Part shown: positions 1 to 8,463 of the stretch, piece by piece | Layout: each line of letters begins with the position of its first letter | How positions within the stretch are numbered: position 1 is the first letter of the stretch | Origin: Streptomyces clavuligerus | Lineage (GTDB): Bacteria > Actinomycetota > Actinomycetes > Streptomycetales > Streptomycetaceae | Assembly: GCF_005519465.1 (NCBI RefSeq) | Contig: NZ_CP027859.1 | Location: 1,612,001-1,676,000, forward strand | Length of the DNA stretch: 64,000 bases | Direction: 5' to 3' | Notes under the pieces: model-generated | Told to the model about the DNA's origin: nothing | Database searches by the model: none | The model's input: only the letters and a program-made list of their open reading frames with translations | Position numbers and translations under genes: made by a program

Positions 1-1
1 G

Positions 2-130
2 CCCGTCGTGCCCTATCTCGCGCAAGTGGAACTCCGTTTCGACGGAGGCGGTGAACAGGTGGTCGAACTCACCCGCGGGGACGGCACCTGGTGGGTGGTC
101 ATGGGGGACGGTGACCCCGTCAAGCCCTGA
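2..130 (+). CDS. C-terminal fragment of an unidentified protein (5' end outside window)
   Basis: An open frame enters from the left edge and stops at TGA 128-130, giving about 42 residues rich in Gly, Asp and Val that end in ...GDGDPVKP. Third codon positions are almost all G or C, as expected for a real gene in this genome. Two hairpins follow within 110 bases, consistent with the end of a transcription unit. No domain can be recognised from so short a tail. Confidence 0.6.
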   Translation, partial: PVVPYLAQVELRFDGGGEQVVELTRGDGTWWVVMGDGDPVKP

Positions 131-205
131 CGGCTCCTGACCCGGCCGCAGTGCTCCTCCCGCTGCGCCATGGGCCCGCCGGCGGCCCATGACCGGAGCA
201 ATGTG

Positions 206-236
206 TTTCGCCCCGTCGCTCAGCGGCGGGGCGAAA
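206..236 (+). terminator. Hairpin terminator after the left-edge gene
   Basis: Inverted arms 206-219 and 223-236 pair over 14 positions (one G-U wobble) around a 3-base loop, flanked by TTT and AAA. A smaller 8-bp hairpin (arms 169-176 and 184-191) lies just before it. Together they separate the left-edge gene from the Clp_N gene. Confidence 0.6.
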
Positions 237-344
237 CCGCTTTCCGGGCGAGCTGGTTGACCACCTGGGCGCCGCACGTGAACAGGCGGGACCGCCCGTA
301 CGTATGGGTGTGTGGCCGGTGCGGCCCGGACACAAGGGGCGGGA

Positions 345-1532
345 ATGACGGAAACGGTGTTGGCGGCGGACGAGACGGTGCTGGGGGTCGTCGATGTGGC
401 ATGGGGGAACATCACCGAGGGGGGAAAGGTCATCGGCACCGAGCACCTCCTCACGGGAATCGCGGAGCTGGCGGAGGAGACCACGGCCGGAAGAGCCCTG
501 TACGCCGCCGGCGCGACCGAGACCGCGCAGCTCGCGGTGGTACGCGAGCGGGAGCGCGGTCACGGCCCCCGGGCCGTCACCGCGGCTGTCGGCTGGCTCA
601 GCGGCGACGGGCGCGACACCGGGGCGGACGTCGCCCAGGTCCTGACCGGCCAGGCGGAGCCCGGCCGTCCGCTGTCCGGCGCCGCCGTACGGGCCTTCAC
701 CGCCGCGCGGGAACTCGCCGGGCGGGACGGCGGCGCCGAGTTCACCGCGGGCCATCTGCTGCGGGCCCTGCTCACCGACGGAGCGAACCGGGCGACGGAG
801 ACCCTGGCCGGCTGCGGCATCACCCCCGGGCAGGTCCTTGCCCGCCTCGACGCACGCGACTACGAGCCTGCGGAGGACGGCCTCGACCGGGCCCTGTGGC
901 CGACACGCGACGTCCTTCTCGGCCGCCCCGTCCAGGGCGACGTCCCCTTTCTGTGGCGGCAGGTCTTCACCCTCACCCGAGGAGTCAATCTCGCCACCGC
1001 CCCGGTCGTCTGGACCGCCTGGGACGCCCGCGAACAGGCCCGCGCGCTGGGCCACAGACGCGGCACCGAGCACATCCTCCTCGCGCTCCTCGCGACCTAC
1101 GAGGCAGGCCGTGTCCATCCGCACCTGGCGGGTGAGGGAGGCCTCACACCCGAGGAACGCCTGGCGGGCGGGGCCCGGCTGGCGCGGCAGGGCCTCGACC
1201 ACGCGACCGTGCGGCGCGCCCTGGCACAGGCGCCCGAGCTGGGCAAGGACGACGAACACCTGGACGAGTACCTGAACGACGCGCGGAAGGCCGCGACGAC
1301 CGGTCCGCTCCTGGACGCGCTCCTGCGGGGCAGGAACCGGGCCGGGCGGCTGCTGGCGTCCCTCGGCTATGTCCCCGACGCCAAGGACAAGAGCGACGAC
1401 GACGGCGACGACGAGAGCGGTCTGGCCGCCGAGCTGCTCGACGCGCTCGACGCCGGATGGGTCCTGGACATCGCCCCGGTCGGCGGAAAGCAGATCAGAA
1501 AGCTGTGGAGGTTCCTGCGCGACTCCGACTGA
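345..1532 (+). CDS. Clp N-terminal (Clp_N) repeat protein without ATPase domain
   Basis: The 395-residue product has three stretches resembling the double-Clp repeat (Clp_N/ClpR) found at the N terminus of ClpA/ClpC chaperones. They begin near residues 25 (GTEHLLTGIAEL), 115 (AAVRAFTAARELA, then GHLLRALL) and 240 (GTEHILLALLATYEAG). There are no Walker motifs, so it is not an unfoldase itself. Such stand-alone Clp_N proteins are common in Streptomyces and may bind ClpC partners or substrates; that role is inferred. An acidic linker (DKSDDDGDDES) lies near residue 350. ATG 345 is preferred over the in-frame GTG at 312 because a purine-rich AGGGGCGGGA sits just before it. A perfect 15-bp hairpin follows. 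Confidence 0.8.
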   Translation: MTETVLAADETVLGVVDVAWGNITEGGKVIGTEHLLTGIAELAEETTAGRALYAAGATETAQLAVVRERERGHGPRAVTAAVGWLSGDGRDTGADVAQVLTGQAEPGRPLSGAAVRAFTAARELAGRDGGAEFTAGHLLRALLTDGANRATETLAGCGITPGQVLARLDARDYEPAEDGLDRALWPTRDVLLGRPVQGDVPFLWRQVFTLTRGVNLATAPVVWTAWDAREQARALGHRRGTEHILLALLATYEAGRVHPHLAGEGGLTPEERLAGGARLARQGLDHATVRRALAQAPELGKDDEHLDEYLNDARKAATTGPLLDALLRGRNRAGRLLASLGYVPDAKDKSDDDGDDESGLAAELLDALDAGWVLDIAPVGGKQIRKLWRFLRDSD

Positions 1533-1603
1533 GAACACGGCCCCGGCCCGGGGCCCGGAAACGATGCGCGCCGTGCGCGCGGACCGTGGCTGTCGCCCCG
1601 CCG

Positions 1604-1638
1604 CCCCGGCCCGGCCCCGCACCGGGGCCGGGCCGGGG
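1604..1638. terminator. 15-bp GC hairpin between convergent genes
   Basis: Arms 1604-1618 and 1624-1638 are perfect reverse complements (CCCCGGCCCGGCCCC) around a 5-base loop. There is no U-tract, which is usual for Streptomyces terminators. It lies 70 bases after the Clp_N stop. Confidence 0.65.
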
Positions 1639-1794
1639 GAGCGGGCGCGAGGCGGAGCAGCGCGCCCGCGCTGTCTGATCGCGCCTCAGCCGCCACCCCT
1701 GCCCCTGCCCCGCGTGCTCCGCCGGTCGCACGCCTGCCCCGATGTCGCAGGCGTCCCGTACTGTTCCCGGAATTCCGCCGTTCTGGGAGATCAC

Positions 1795-2199
1795 GTGTCC
1801 GTTCGCGCCCGGCTCCGTGCCACCGTCCACACCCCCCTGTCCTCCGCGCAGGCCGGTCCGCCGAAGATCGTCGGCCCGCCGGGGCGCAGGCTGCTCGTGC
1901 AGCGGGACGACGACGGGGTCGTGGCCCAGCCCCTGGACGACTCCTGTGCCGTACGCCCTGACGCACTCGGCCGAACGTGCCGTGGCCCCCGCCCCGGTCC
2001 AGGACACGGGCGGGGGCGGTCGGCCGCTCCGCGGGGTCAGCGGGTCCGGACGAGCGGGGCCGTGCCGGACAGCGGGGCGGTGCGCTGTGTGCCGACGGGC
2101 GGGGCGCAGATGGTGTTCTTGGCCGGCAGCCTCCCGCTGACCAGGTATTCGTTGACCTTCTGGTCGGCGCAGGCGACCTTCTCGCCGGCCGCCGGGTAG
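1795..2199 (+). CDS. Possible small ORF, uncertain
   Basis: A GTG at 1795 has a well-placed GGGAG five bases upstream, and the first roughly 50 codons show strong G/C third positions (product fragment RLLVQRDDDGVVAQPLDDS). The bias fades after about 1960, and the frame then runs into the 3' end of the convergent peptidase gene, overlapping it by 163 bases. It may be a short gene, a frameshifted remnant or chance. No family is recognised. The rest of 1533-2036 holds only the hairpin above. Confidence 0.25.
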   Translation: MSVRARLRATVHTPLSSAQAGPPKIVGPPGRRLLVQRDDDGVVAQPLDDSCAVRPDALGRTCRGPRPGPGHGRGRSAAPRGQRVRTSGAVPDSGAVRCVPTGGAQMVFLAGSLPLTRYSLTFWSAQATFSPAAG

Positions 2200-3611
2200 A
2201 CGCCGTGGCCCTCACCGCCCGCGACCTGGACCAGGACGGAGCCCTTCAGCGCCCTGTTCAGGCCCCGGGCCGAGGACAGCGGGGTCTGCGAGTCCCACTC
2301 GTTCTGCGTGATGAGCGCCTTCACCCTGTTGTCGATCCGCACCTCGGGCTCCCGGCCCCTGTCCCAGTAGGCACAGGGGGTGATGGCGGACCCCAGGTCC
2401 CCGTACAGCGGATACGCGACCCTGTCCCGGGCGACGTCCTTGCGGTACGTCTTCGGGTCGCGGGGCCAGGAGCGGGTGTCGTTGCAGACGATCGAGTAGT
2501 AGGCGCCGAGCTGGTTGTCGGTGCTCGCTCCGAAGAAGTCCGGCAGGGCCGGTCCCGGCTTGCCGGTCGCCGCCGCCGTCCTCAGCCGGGCCACCACCTT
2601 CGACGCCTCCTTCACCGTGGCGAAACGGAAGGCCGTCTTGATCCGTATGCCGTTGCCCCTCAGTTTCTCCCTGCCCATGACGACGGGCTCGCGGTCGGCG
2701 TCGGCGACCAGGCCACGGAAGGTCCTGGACACCTTGGCGGGGGTGTCGCCCAGCCGGTACGTGGAGTGGCGGGCGGCGGCCCACACCGTCCAGCGCGCGT
2801 AGGCCCGTTCCGCCTCCCCGGCCATGGCCTGGAAGGTGCCCCGCCACATCAGCGCGGGATCGGCGGCGCTGTCCAGGACCATCCGGCCCGCGTTCCCCGG
2901 GAACAGTTGGGTGTAGACCGCGCCGAGGTAGGTCCCGTACGAGTAGCCGATGTAGTTGAGCTTGCGGTCCCCCAGCACGGCCCGGACGATGTCCAGGTCC
3001 CGTGCGGTATTGGCGGTGGTGATGTGCGGGACGAGAGAGCCGGACTTCTTCCGGCACTTGTCGGCGATCTTCTTCGCGTTTGCCTCGTCCCGGGCGAAGT
3101 CGACGCCCGCGTTGGGGTCGCTCTTGCGCTCGGCGGCGGTGGTGCCGCAGGTGACAGGGGTGCTTCTGCCGACGCCCCGCGGGTCGAAGCCGATCAGGTC
3201 GTAAAGGGCGGTGACGTGCTCCGGCATCGCGAAGCCGAGAGCGAAAGGCATGCTCAGCCCGGAGCCGCCGGGGCCACCCGGGTTGAGCAGCAGGGAGCCC
3301 ACCCGCTTCCCCGGGGCGGAGGTCTCGATACGGGACAGCGCGATGTCGATCTTCTTGCCGCCCGGGGCCCGGTAGTCGAGCGGGACCTTGATCGTGGCGC
3401 AGGTCTCGGCCGCCACGTCGTCCGGGCACGCCTTCCAGACCGCCTTCTGCCGGGTGTACTGATCCAGCGCGCCCTCGGCCGGGACCATCGGGGCGGGGCC
3501 GCTCCGCCCCGCGTACGCCGGTGTCGTCAGGGCCGGTGTGAGCGCCGCCAGCACGCCGACGGCCAGAGCGGGGGCGAGGGCAGACGCGACGCCTCTGCGG
3601 CGAGCAGACAT
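2037..3611 (-). CDS. Secreted alpha/beta-hydrolase of the tripeptidyl aminopeptidase (TAP/SlpD) type
   Basis: A 524-residue exported serine hydrolase. A Sec-type signal peptide (MSARRRG, then an Ala/Leu-rich core ending TPAYA) covers about residues 1-34. The oxyanion motif NPGGPGGSG is at 110-118, the nucleophile elbow GYSYG places Ser224, and a late GEGHGVY supplies the catalytic His near 469. This layout, with the C-terminal TAP-like extension after NEWDSQTP, matches streptomycete tripeptidyl aminopeptidases, which remove tripeptides from protein N termini outside the cell. ATG 3611 is chosen because GGAAGG sits seven bases upstream; a TTG two codons earlier is also open. Many paralogues exist in Streptomyces, so exact substrate is unknown. 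Confidence 0.85.
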   Translation of the reverse strand: MSARRRGVASALAPALAVGVLAALTPALTTPAYAGRSGPAPMVPAEGALDQYTRQKAVWKACPDDVAAETCATIKVPLDYRAPGGKKIDIALSRIETSAPGKRVGSLLLNPGGPGGSGLSMPFALGFAMPEHVTALYDLIGFDPRGVGRSTPVTCGTTAAERKSDPNAGVDFARDEANAKKIADKCRKKSGSLVPHITTANTARDLDIVRAVLGDRKLNYIGYSYGTYLGAVYTQLFPGNAGRMVLDSAADPALMWRGTFQAMAGEAERAYARWTVWAAARHSTYRLGDTPAKVSRTFRGLVADADREPVVMGREKLRGNGIRIKTAFRFATVKEASKVVARLRTAAATGKPGPALPDFFGASTDNQLGAYYSIVCNDTRSWPRDPKTYRKDVARDRVAYPLYGDLGSAITPCAYWDRGREPEVRIDNRVKALITQNEWDSQTPLSSARGLNRALKGSVLVQVAGGEGHGVYPAAGEKVACADQKVNEYLVSGRLPAKNTICAPPVGTQRTAPLSGTAPLVRTR

Positions 3612-3973
3612 GGTCAATCCTTCCGTCCGGGTCCCTCCCGGTCACCGGAGAGCTTCGCCGCACGGACAGACCCGCCGCGTCCCCCGAACGGCGCGGGCAC
3701 CACCGCCGAAAGACAGGCCCACGCGCTCCGGCCAACAGGCCGAACACCCTTCGGAGGTACCACTTTTGGCGGATCGGCCTCCTTCCGACACCCGGGCGGA
3801 CGGTGCTGAAACAGGGCAGAAACGGAAGAGAGCGCGAAGCCGTGCGGCCGTGCGGCGTCCTCCTTTCGTCTCGCTCCCCGTCGCTGCGGACCAGCGGCAC
3901 GCCGCACCAGGGCCCCGCCCTCCCGGCATCCGTATGATCACGGCTGATCGCACGGGAAAACGGGGGGAACGCC
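3612..3973. other. Divergent intergenic region, no gene seen
   Basis: This stretch separates the divergent peptidase and lipoprotein genes and must hold both promoters. I could not pick confident -35/-10 pairs. No small ORF with a convincing ribosome site was found. Confidence 0.4.
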
Positions 3974-4873
3974 ATGAAACACACGGAGAACACCACCGGA
4001 GATGTCACGGGCCACGGCCGTTGCCCCACGCGCTTCGCGGCGGCCGGAGCATGGGCCCTCGCGCTGCTGCTGACGGGATGCTCCGGAGCCGGCGGGAGCG
4101 ACAAGGACGAGAGGAACTCGACGTCCCGGCCGAGCGGATCGGCGTCCACGGCCGGTGCGGACGGCGGTGCGGACGCCGGTACGGACGGCGATACGGGCGA
4201 GCGCGCGGACAGCGGCACCGACGCGGACGCGGACGCGGACGGCGGCACGGGCGGGGGGACCGGGCCGGTCAAGGCGACCGTGCTCACCGCCGGGCAGGTC
4301 GCGGCCGTGCTGCCGCGCGAGGGCGATCTGCCCGGCTGGGGCGGCCCCACGGGCGCACCCCGGGCCGTCGACCTCCGCAAGGAGGATGCGATCCCGGTGA
4401 GCTGCGTGCGGCGGAAGGACCCGGTCTGCGCGGGCGCGCTCTTCGCGAGCAGCACCCTGTTCACCCACCGGGAGGCGGGAACGATCACCATCAGCGTGTA
4501 CGCGTACGACAGCGCCTCGACCGCCACGGCCGCCGCGAGGCCCCTGCTGGACCGCTACGCCGGGGCGAACCTGCTCCCGGGCGGCATCGCCGACAGCCGA
4601 CTGCCCGGACCGGTCGGCGAGACCTCGTGGGCCAAACGCGGGACGAACAAGCTGCGCTCCCAGGGCTCGGTGGTCGTGAGCAGGGTCGGCACGAACGTAC
4701 TGATCGTCGAGACCGGCGGACTCGACGCGAAGATCTACACCGGAGCGGAGCTGGTGGCCCTCGGCAAGGTGATCGCCGACCGTTCCCGCCAGGCGCAGAA
4801 CGGCGGGACGCCGTCCGCGAGGCTCAAGAACGACGCCCTCGGCCTCGACCACCGCAGGCCGGGGACCTCCTGA
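3974..4873 (+). CDS. Putative lipoprotein with acidic low-complexity linker
   Basis: A 299-residue protein with a charged start, a hydrophobic core and lipobox LLTGC (Cys36), so it is expected to be lipid-anchored outside the membrane. Residues about 45-95 form a Ser/Asp/Gly/Thr linker built from repeated GxDADAD-like units, probably a flexible spacer. The remaining 200 residues look globular (LTAGQVAAVLPREGDLPGW..., VNVLIVETGG) and contain two Cys (SCVRRKDPVC) that could form a disulfide. The fold resembles uncharacterised streptomycete solute-binding-like lipoproteins, but I cannot name a family. GGGGGGAACGCC precedes ATG 3974. Confidence 0.75.
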   Translation: MKHTENTTGDVTGHGRCPTRFAAAGAWALALLLTGCSGAGGSDKDERNSTSRPSGSASTAGADGGADAGTDGDTGERADSGTDADADADGGTGGGTGPVKATVLTAGQVAAVLPREGDLPGWGGPTGAPRAVDLRKEDAIPVSCVRRKDPVCAGALFASSTLFTHREAGTITISVYAYDSASTATAAARPLLDRYAGANLLPGGIADSRLPGPVGETSWAKRGTNKLRSQGSVVVSRVGTNVLIVETGGLDAKIYTGAELVALGKVIADRSRQAQNGGTPSARLKNDALGLDHRRPGTS

Positions 4874-4967
4874 CCGCCGCGGAACCACGCTCCCGGCCCG
4901 CTCGCGTCGGCCACCCCGACGCGGGGCCACGGCCGGGTCCGCGTCCGGCTCCACGCCGAACGGCAAC

Positions 4968-5005
4968 GTCGGTCCTCAACGCCCGGTGGGGCCTTGAGGA
5001 CCGAC
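4968..5005. terminator. Bidirectional hairpin terminator between convergent genes
   Basis: Arms 4968-4979 and 4994-5005 (GTCGGTCCTCAA and its complement) pair perfectly over 12 bp, and the interior adds a 4-bp GCCC/GGGC stem. It lies between the lipoprotein stop and the crystallin-like gene stop, serving both strands. Confidence 0.75.
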
Positions 5006-5141
5006 GCCGCGCCAGGACGATCCGAGCCCGGGACACCGAGCCCGGGGCGCAGAGCCCGGGCCCGGGGCCCGGCCACCGGTCACCCGTTACCGGCTGCCCG
5101 TTACCCGCTGCCGAGCGGGGCCGACAGGAGCGATCCCGTTC

Positions 5142-5837
5142 TCAGTACGCGGCGAACGACGAGGTCCGGTCGTTCCAGCCGTAGTCGCCGAGGCTGCGTA
5201 CCAGGGTGCGGCTGGGTATCCAGAGCCTGGACCCGCCCCAGTGGATGTGCTCCCAGAGCATCTGCCCACCCGGGGTGTCGGCCACGGCCGATGACGGCCT
5301 GTCGTTCCAGTCGGTGCAGAAGGGCCAGAAATAGCACAGGCTGACCTCGGTCAGATCCGGCCACCCGTACCCGGTCGACACCGACAGCGCGCCGTCGCCG
5401 TAGTCGATGTTGTCGAAGACGAACGCGTTGTAGCCGGGTGGGGCCGCGTTCGGCGTGCTCCCGCCGCCTGGACCCCTGACCGTCGGCACGGCTTGCCCCG
5501 GCTTCAGCGCCCGCGGCTCGGCCAGTGGCCGCGCGGGCCCGTTGTTCGCTCTCACGAAGCGCTCAAAATCCTTGGCCTCGGTGAAGGTGACCAGACGCCC
5601 CCGTGGACCCTCGTCCGGAAGCGCCGCCATGTAGAGAGGACGGCCGTTGTACTGGGTGATGCTCCGCGGATCGACCGATCTGCCGTCTATCGTGAGCGGC
5701 ACGCTCGGCACCTGATGCACGATCGACGGGGTGACGGGAGACGGGGCGGTGCCCGCCACGCTCGGCTGTGTACCGCCGATCACGGCGAACAGCGCGATGG
5801 CGCCGACGGCCGAGGCCCGGAATGCTCGAATACGCAT
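5142..5837 (-). CDS. Secreted beta/gamma-crystallin-like (peptidase inhibitor I36-type) protein
   Basis: A 231-residue exported protein: signal peptide residues 1-29 (MRIRAFRAS...TQPSVAG), a linker region, and a C-terminal half with two NDRxSS motifs (NDRPSS and NDRTSS). These match the (N/D)(N/D)xx(S/T)S Ca2+-binding signature of beta/gamma-crystallin domains, a fold shared with Streptomyces peptidase-inhibitor family I36 (SMI-type). Whether it binds calcium, inhibits metalloproteases or does both is not decidable here. ATG 5837 has AGGAGAG seven bases upstream; longer in-frame extensions run back through the neighbouring gene and are rejected. A related protein lies at 45958-46395. Confidence 0.75.
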   Translation of the reverse strand: MRIRAFRASAVGAIALFAVIGGTQPSVAGTAPSPVTPSIVHQVPSVPLTIDGRSVDPRSITQYNGRPLYMAALPDEGPRGRLVTFTEAKDFERFVRANNGPARPLAEPRALKPGQAVPTVRGPGGGSTPNAAPPGYNAFVFDNIDYGDGALSVSTGYGWPDLTEVSLCYFWPFCTDWNDRPSSAVADTPGGQMLWEHIHWGGSRLWIPSRTLVRSLGDYGWNDRTSSFAAY

Positions 5838-6239
5838 ATCTGCTCTCCTGGGTGAGAGAGGACGGGAACCGGCTGTCCGGCGGTCCCCCTGACAGATCCC
5901 GGCAGCTCCGATGGACCGGGTCGCCACCGCCTGGCTGCGCGCAGAAGAACGGTGCCCGGCTGCCGCCGCTCGACGATCCGCTGGAAACCCCGGATCGATC
6001 CGAACCGATACTGACGTTTCTCGCATTCGAGCGTCAATGGACGTTTCCATCGACTTTGAGACACTTATTCGAGTCTCGTCAATGATCGTCGCTTCAGACC
6101 CGATTGATGGTGCTGTCGGTGAGTTCGGAACCTGATGCGATCTCACCCTCCGCCCCTGCTGATTCCGCCCGGTGCCGGACAGCCTCGGCCGACCTGCGCG
6201 AAGGCCATGCGCCGGCCGGACGGGGAGGTTGTCAGTGCG
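5838..6239. promoter_or_regulatory. Relatively AT-rich divergent region with long direct repeats
   Basis: Between the crystallin-like gene and the SMI1-like gene. Around 6000-6090 the composition is clearly more AT-rich than its surroundings. ATTCGAG followed by CGTCAATG occurs twice (6025-6039 and 6067-6084, 42 bases apart, the second with 3 extra bases), and GACGTTTC occurs at 6013 and again as GGACGTTTCC near 6039. They could be binding sites for a regulator of one or both genes. No gene is seen here. Confidence 0.4.
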
Positions 6240-6824
6240 GTGGGCGAGTATGTCGCCGTGAACACCTTTGAGCACTTGATCGAACGAGTCGCGGCCAAGG
6301 CCGCCGAGAGCGAGCGGCTGCACCCCCCGGTCTCCCCGGAGGCCCTGGAGGAGGCCGAGCAGAGGCTCGGCTTCCGTCTGCATCCGCTGCTCGCCGCGCT
6401 GTATCTGGAGGTGGGCGACGGCGGGTTCGGCCCGATGGACTCGCTACTGCATCTGATGGGTGGCCCCAATCAGGACGGTGAGGAGGCCGTGGTCGAGGGC
6501 TACCTGGCGCGGTTCCCGGCTGCGGACGCGGACAGTCGGTGGTCGTGGCCCAAGGGCGTCCTGCCGGTCCTGGACTGGGGTTGTGCCATGTTCGCGTGCG
6601 TCGACTGCCTGAGCGAGGACGGAACGGTCCTCCTCTTCGAGCCGAACGCGATCAGCGGGCAGGACCTGTCCGATGCGTGGTTCGTGGACGCGGGCAGCCT
6701 CGCAGCGTGGCTTGAGACCTGGCTGACCGACCGGGGATGGTACGAGGGCGATGCCGTGGACGAAGGCTCCGGTATGACCCGGTGGCCCGAAGCCTCCGCG
6801 CGGTTGCGGGCCGTGCTCCCGTGA
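6240..6824 (+). CDS. SMI1/KNR4 (SUKH) family protein
   Basis: The product (about 194 residues) shows the SMI1/KNR4 fold signature: an N-terminal helix followed by VSPEALEEAEQRLGFRLHPLLAALYLEVGDGGFGP, then a central WPKGVLPVLDWGC segment and a hydrophobic strand CLSEDGTVLLFEP. SUKH-family proteins often act as immunity proteins against polymorphic toxins, or as general protein-protein modules. No toxin gene is adjacent, so an immunity role is only a possibility. Start is ambiguous: GTG 6240 has GGGGAGG 11 bases upstream and is used; GTG 6258 and ATG 6207 are alternatives. Confidence 0.7.
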   Translation: MGEYVAVNTFEHLIERVAAKAAESERLHPPVSPEALEEAEQRLGFRLHPLLAALYLEVGDGGFGPMDSLLHLMGGPNQDGEEAVVEGYLARFPAADADSRWSWPKGVLPVLDWGCAMFACVDCLSEDGTVLLFEPNAISGQDLSDAWFVDAGSLAAWLETWLTDRGWYEGDAVDEGSGMTRWPEASARLRAVLP

Positions 6825-6973
6825 AGCGACCGCCCGGCCCCTGACCCCGGCCCCTGACCCGGGTCCCGAGGAGCCAGGGTGTGTTCCGGCCGTTCCGCGA
6901 TCTCCCACGGCGTCCATTCCGCGTCCGGTGAAGGCGGTCAGGAGCGGGGCGTCCTCTGTCTCCTGGCTCGGAC

Positions 6974-7423
6974 CTATTTCTTGAGCTTGGACCAGACCCT
7001 CTCCAGGGCTTCGATGTCCGCTTCGTCCAGTCGGTCGTCGAACACCTCGCGCAGGGCCTCCCGGCGGGTGGCGTCGGCCGCGGCGAAGGTCGTGCGGCCC
7101 TCGGGGGTGAGGGTGATCCGCACCGAGCGGGCGTCGAGGGGGGAGGGGACGCGGGCGGCCAGTCCCCGGGCCTGGAGCGAGTCGACGACCCGTGAGACCT
7201 GGCTGCGGCTGAGGAGGGTCTTGGCCCCCAGGTCGGAAGCGGCGACGGCGTCGTCCTGGGCGTTGAGCCAGAGCATGACCTCGAACCAGGAGAGCGGCAG
7301 ATCGTGAGCGCGGACAAGCGCCGCGTCGACCCGGCCCGCCAGCGTGGTACCGGCCCAGATGAGGCCGTAGAAGGCGTGGTCGCGGTGGGTGAGGCCGCCC
7401 AGGGTGATGTCGTTTCGCGCCAT
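6974..7423 (-). CDS. MarR-family transcriptional regulator
   Basis: A 149-residue winged-helix regulator. After an N-terminal helix (HAFYGLIWAGTTLAGRVDAAL) comes LSWFEVMLWLNAQDDAVAASDLGAKTLLSRSQVSRVVDSLQARGL, the MarR helix-turn-helix, then a wing DARSVRITLTPEGR and a C-terminal dimerisation helix. MarR proteins normally repress adjacent genes and release DNA on ligand binding. It is divergent from an SDR oxidoreductase gene across an 83-bp gap holding two palindromes, so it very likely controls itself and the SDR. ATG 7423 is chosen; upstream in-frame codons would translate through the operators. Confidence 0.85.
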   Translation of the reverse strand: MARNDITLGGLTHRDHAFYGLIWAGTTLAGRVDAALVRAHDLPLSWFEVMLWLNAQDDAVAASDLGAKTLLSRSQVSRVVDSLQARGLAARVPSPLDARSVRITLTPEGRTTFAAADATRREALREVFDDRLDEADIEALERVWSKLKK

Positions 7424-7442
7424 ACCGTTCAGGCTACCGGTT

Positions 7443-7485
7443 TGTGTGCACGCACACATAGAGATAGTGTGTGTGCACGCACGCA
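7443..7485. promoter_or_regulatory. Two tandem operator-like palindromes for the MarR regulator
   Basis: TGTGTGC-AC-GCACACA at 7443-7458 is a perfect 7-bp inverted repeat with a 2-bp centre. TGTGTGC-AC-GCACGCA at 7470-7485 is the same site with one mismatch. Centres are 27 bp apart. Their position between divergent marR and SDR genes fits MarR operators. Ligand and exact promoter positions are unknown. Confidence 0.7.
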
Positions 7486-7506
7486 CCTTCTCGATATGGA
7501 GTACCC

Positions 7507-8364
7507 ATGGACACCCAGGGCAACGACATGAAGACCGTTCTGATCACCGGCACCTCGTCCGGCATCGGCCTGGCCACCGCCGTGGCCGCGGCCCGGGCGG
7601 GGATGCGGGTCATCGCCACCATGCGCGACACGGGGAAGGCCGGGCCCCTGCGCCACGCCGCCGCCGCGGCCGGGGTCGCCGACCGGGTCGAGGTGCTGCG
7701 CCTGGACGTCGTCGACCCCGCGTCCGTCTCGTCCTGCGTGGCGGAGGCCATCGACCGGCACGGGCGGCTGGACGCGGTCGTGAACAACGCCGGTGCGGGC
7801 CGGGTGGGCACCATCGAGATCGGCGGGACCGACGAGGTCCGCTCCACCATGGAGGTCAACTTCTTCGGGGTCGTCGAGGTCACCCGCGCCACGCTGCCCC
7901 AGCTGCGCGCCTCGCGCGGTCGGCTCATCACGGTCACCAGCGTCGGCGGCGTGGTCGGCCAGCCCTTCAACGAGGCGTACTGCGCGGCCAAGTTCGCGGT
8001 GGAGGGCTTCATGGAGTCGCTGGCCCCGGTCGTCGCGACCTTCGGTGTCGACGTCACCGTGGTCGAACCGGGAGCGGTGGCGAGCGAGTTCGTCACCAGC
8101 GCGGTCCCCGACCTGCCCGCACTGGTCAACACCGCGGGTCCGTACGCCCCGGCCCTTCAGGCGTACGTCGACCGCACCAGGAAGTCCTTCGGGACGGCCC
8201 AGACCGCCGACGAGGCGGCCGCGTCGATCATCGAGGCGCTCACGGCGGAGAAGCCCGCGTTCCGGATACAGACCTCCGACTGGGCCCGCGGATTCGTCGG
8301 GACCAAGCTCACCGACCTGGACGGGTCCGCGGTCCAGTCGCTCACCGACGCCTGGGTCCGGTGA
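7507..8364 (+). CDS. Short-chain dehydrogenase/reductase (SDR)
   Basis: A 285-residue classical SDR. It has the nucleotide-binding TGTSSGIG at residues 14-21, the NNAGAG structural motif, a Ser in VTSVGG and the catalytic pair YCAAK. These enzymes interconvert alcohols and ketones using NAD(P)H; the Arg following the first strand (MRDTGK) suggests NADPH, which is inference. The substrate is unknown. ATG 7507 has GGAG five bases upstream. The gene sits downstream of the MarR operators, so it is probably the main target of that regulator. Three GATCCGGT units follow the stop codon. Confidence 0.88.
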   Translation: MDTQGNDMKTVLITGTSSGIGLATAVAAARAGMRVIATMRDTGKAGPLRHAAAAAGVADRVEVLRLDVVDPASVSSCVAEAIDRHGRLDAVVNNAGAGRVGTIEIGGTDEVRSTMEVNFFGVVEVTRATLPQLRASRGRLITVTSVGGVVGQPFNEAYCAAKFAVEGFMESLAPVVATFGVDVTVVEPGAVASEFVTSAVPDLPALVNTAGPYAPALQAYVDRTRKSFGTAQTADEAAASIIEALTAEKPAFRIQTSDWARGFVGTKLTDLDGSAVQSLTDAWVR

Positions 8365-8463
8365 TCCGGTGATCCGGTGACCGGCGCCGCCGCCGACCCG
8401 GACCGTGCCCACCGGCCGACGGGACGCGGCTGAACGGCGTGGGCGGGACGCGCCGACGGGACC

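Noticed and set aside
5838..6383. N-terminal extension of the minus-strand crystallin-like ORF to 6383
   Set aside because: It would run antisense through the SMI1-like gene and place the obvious signal peptide internally; the start at 5837 has a strong ribosome site.
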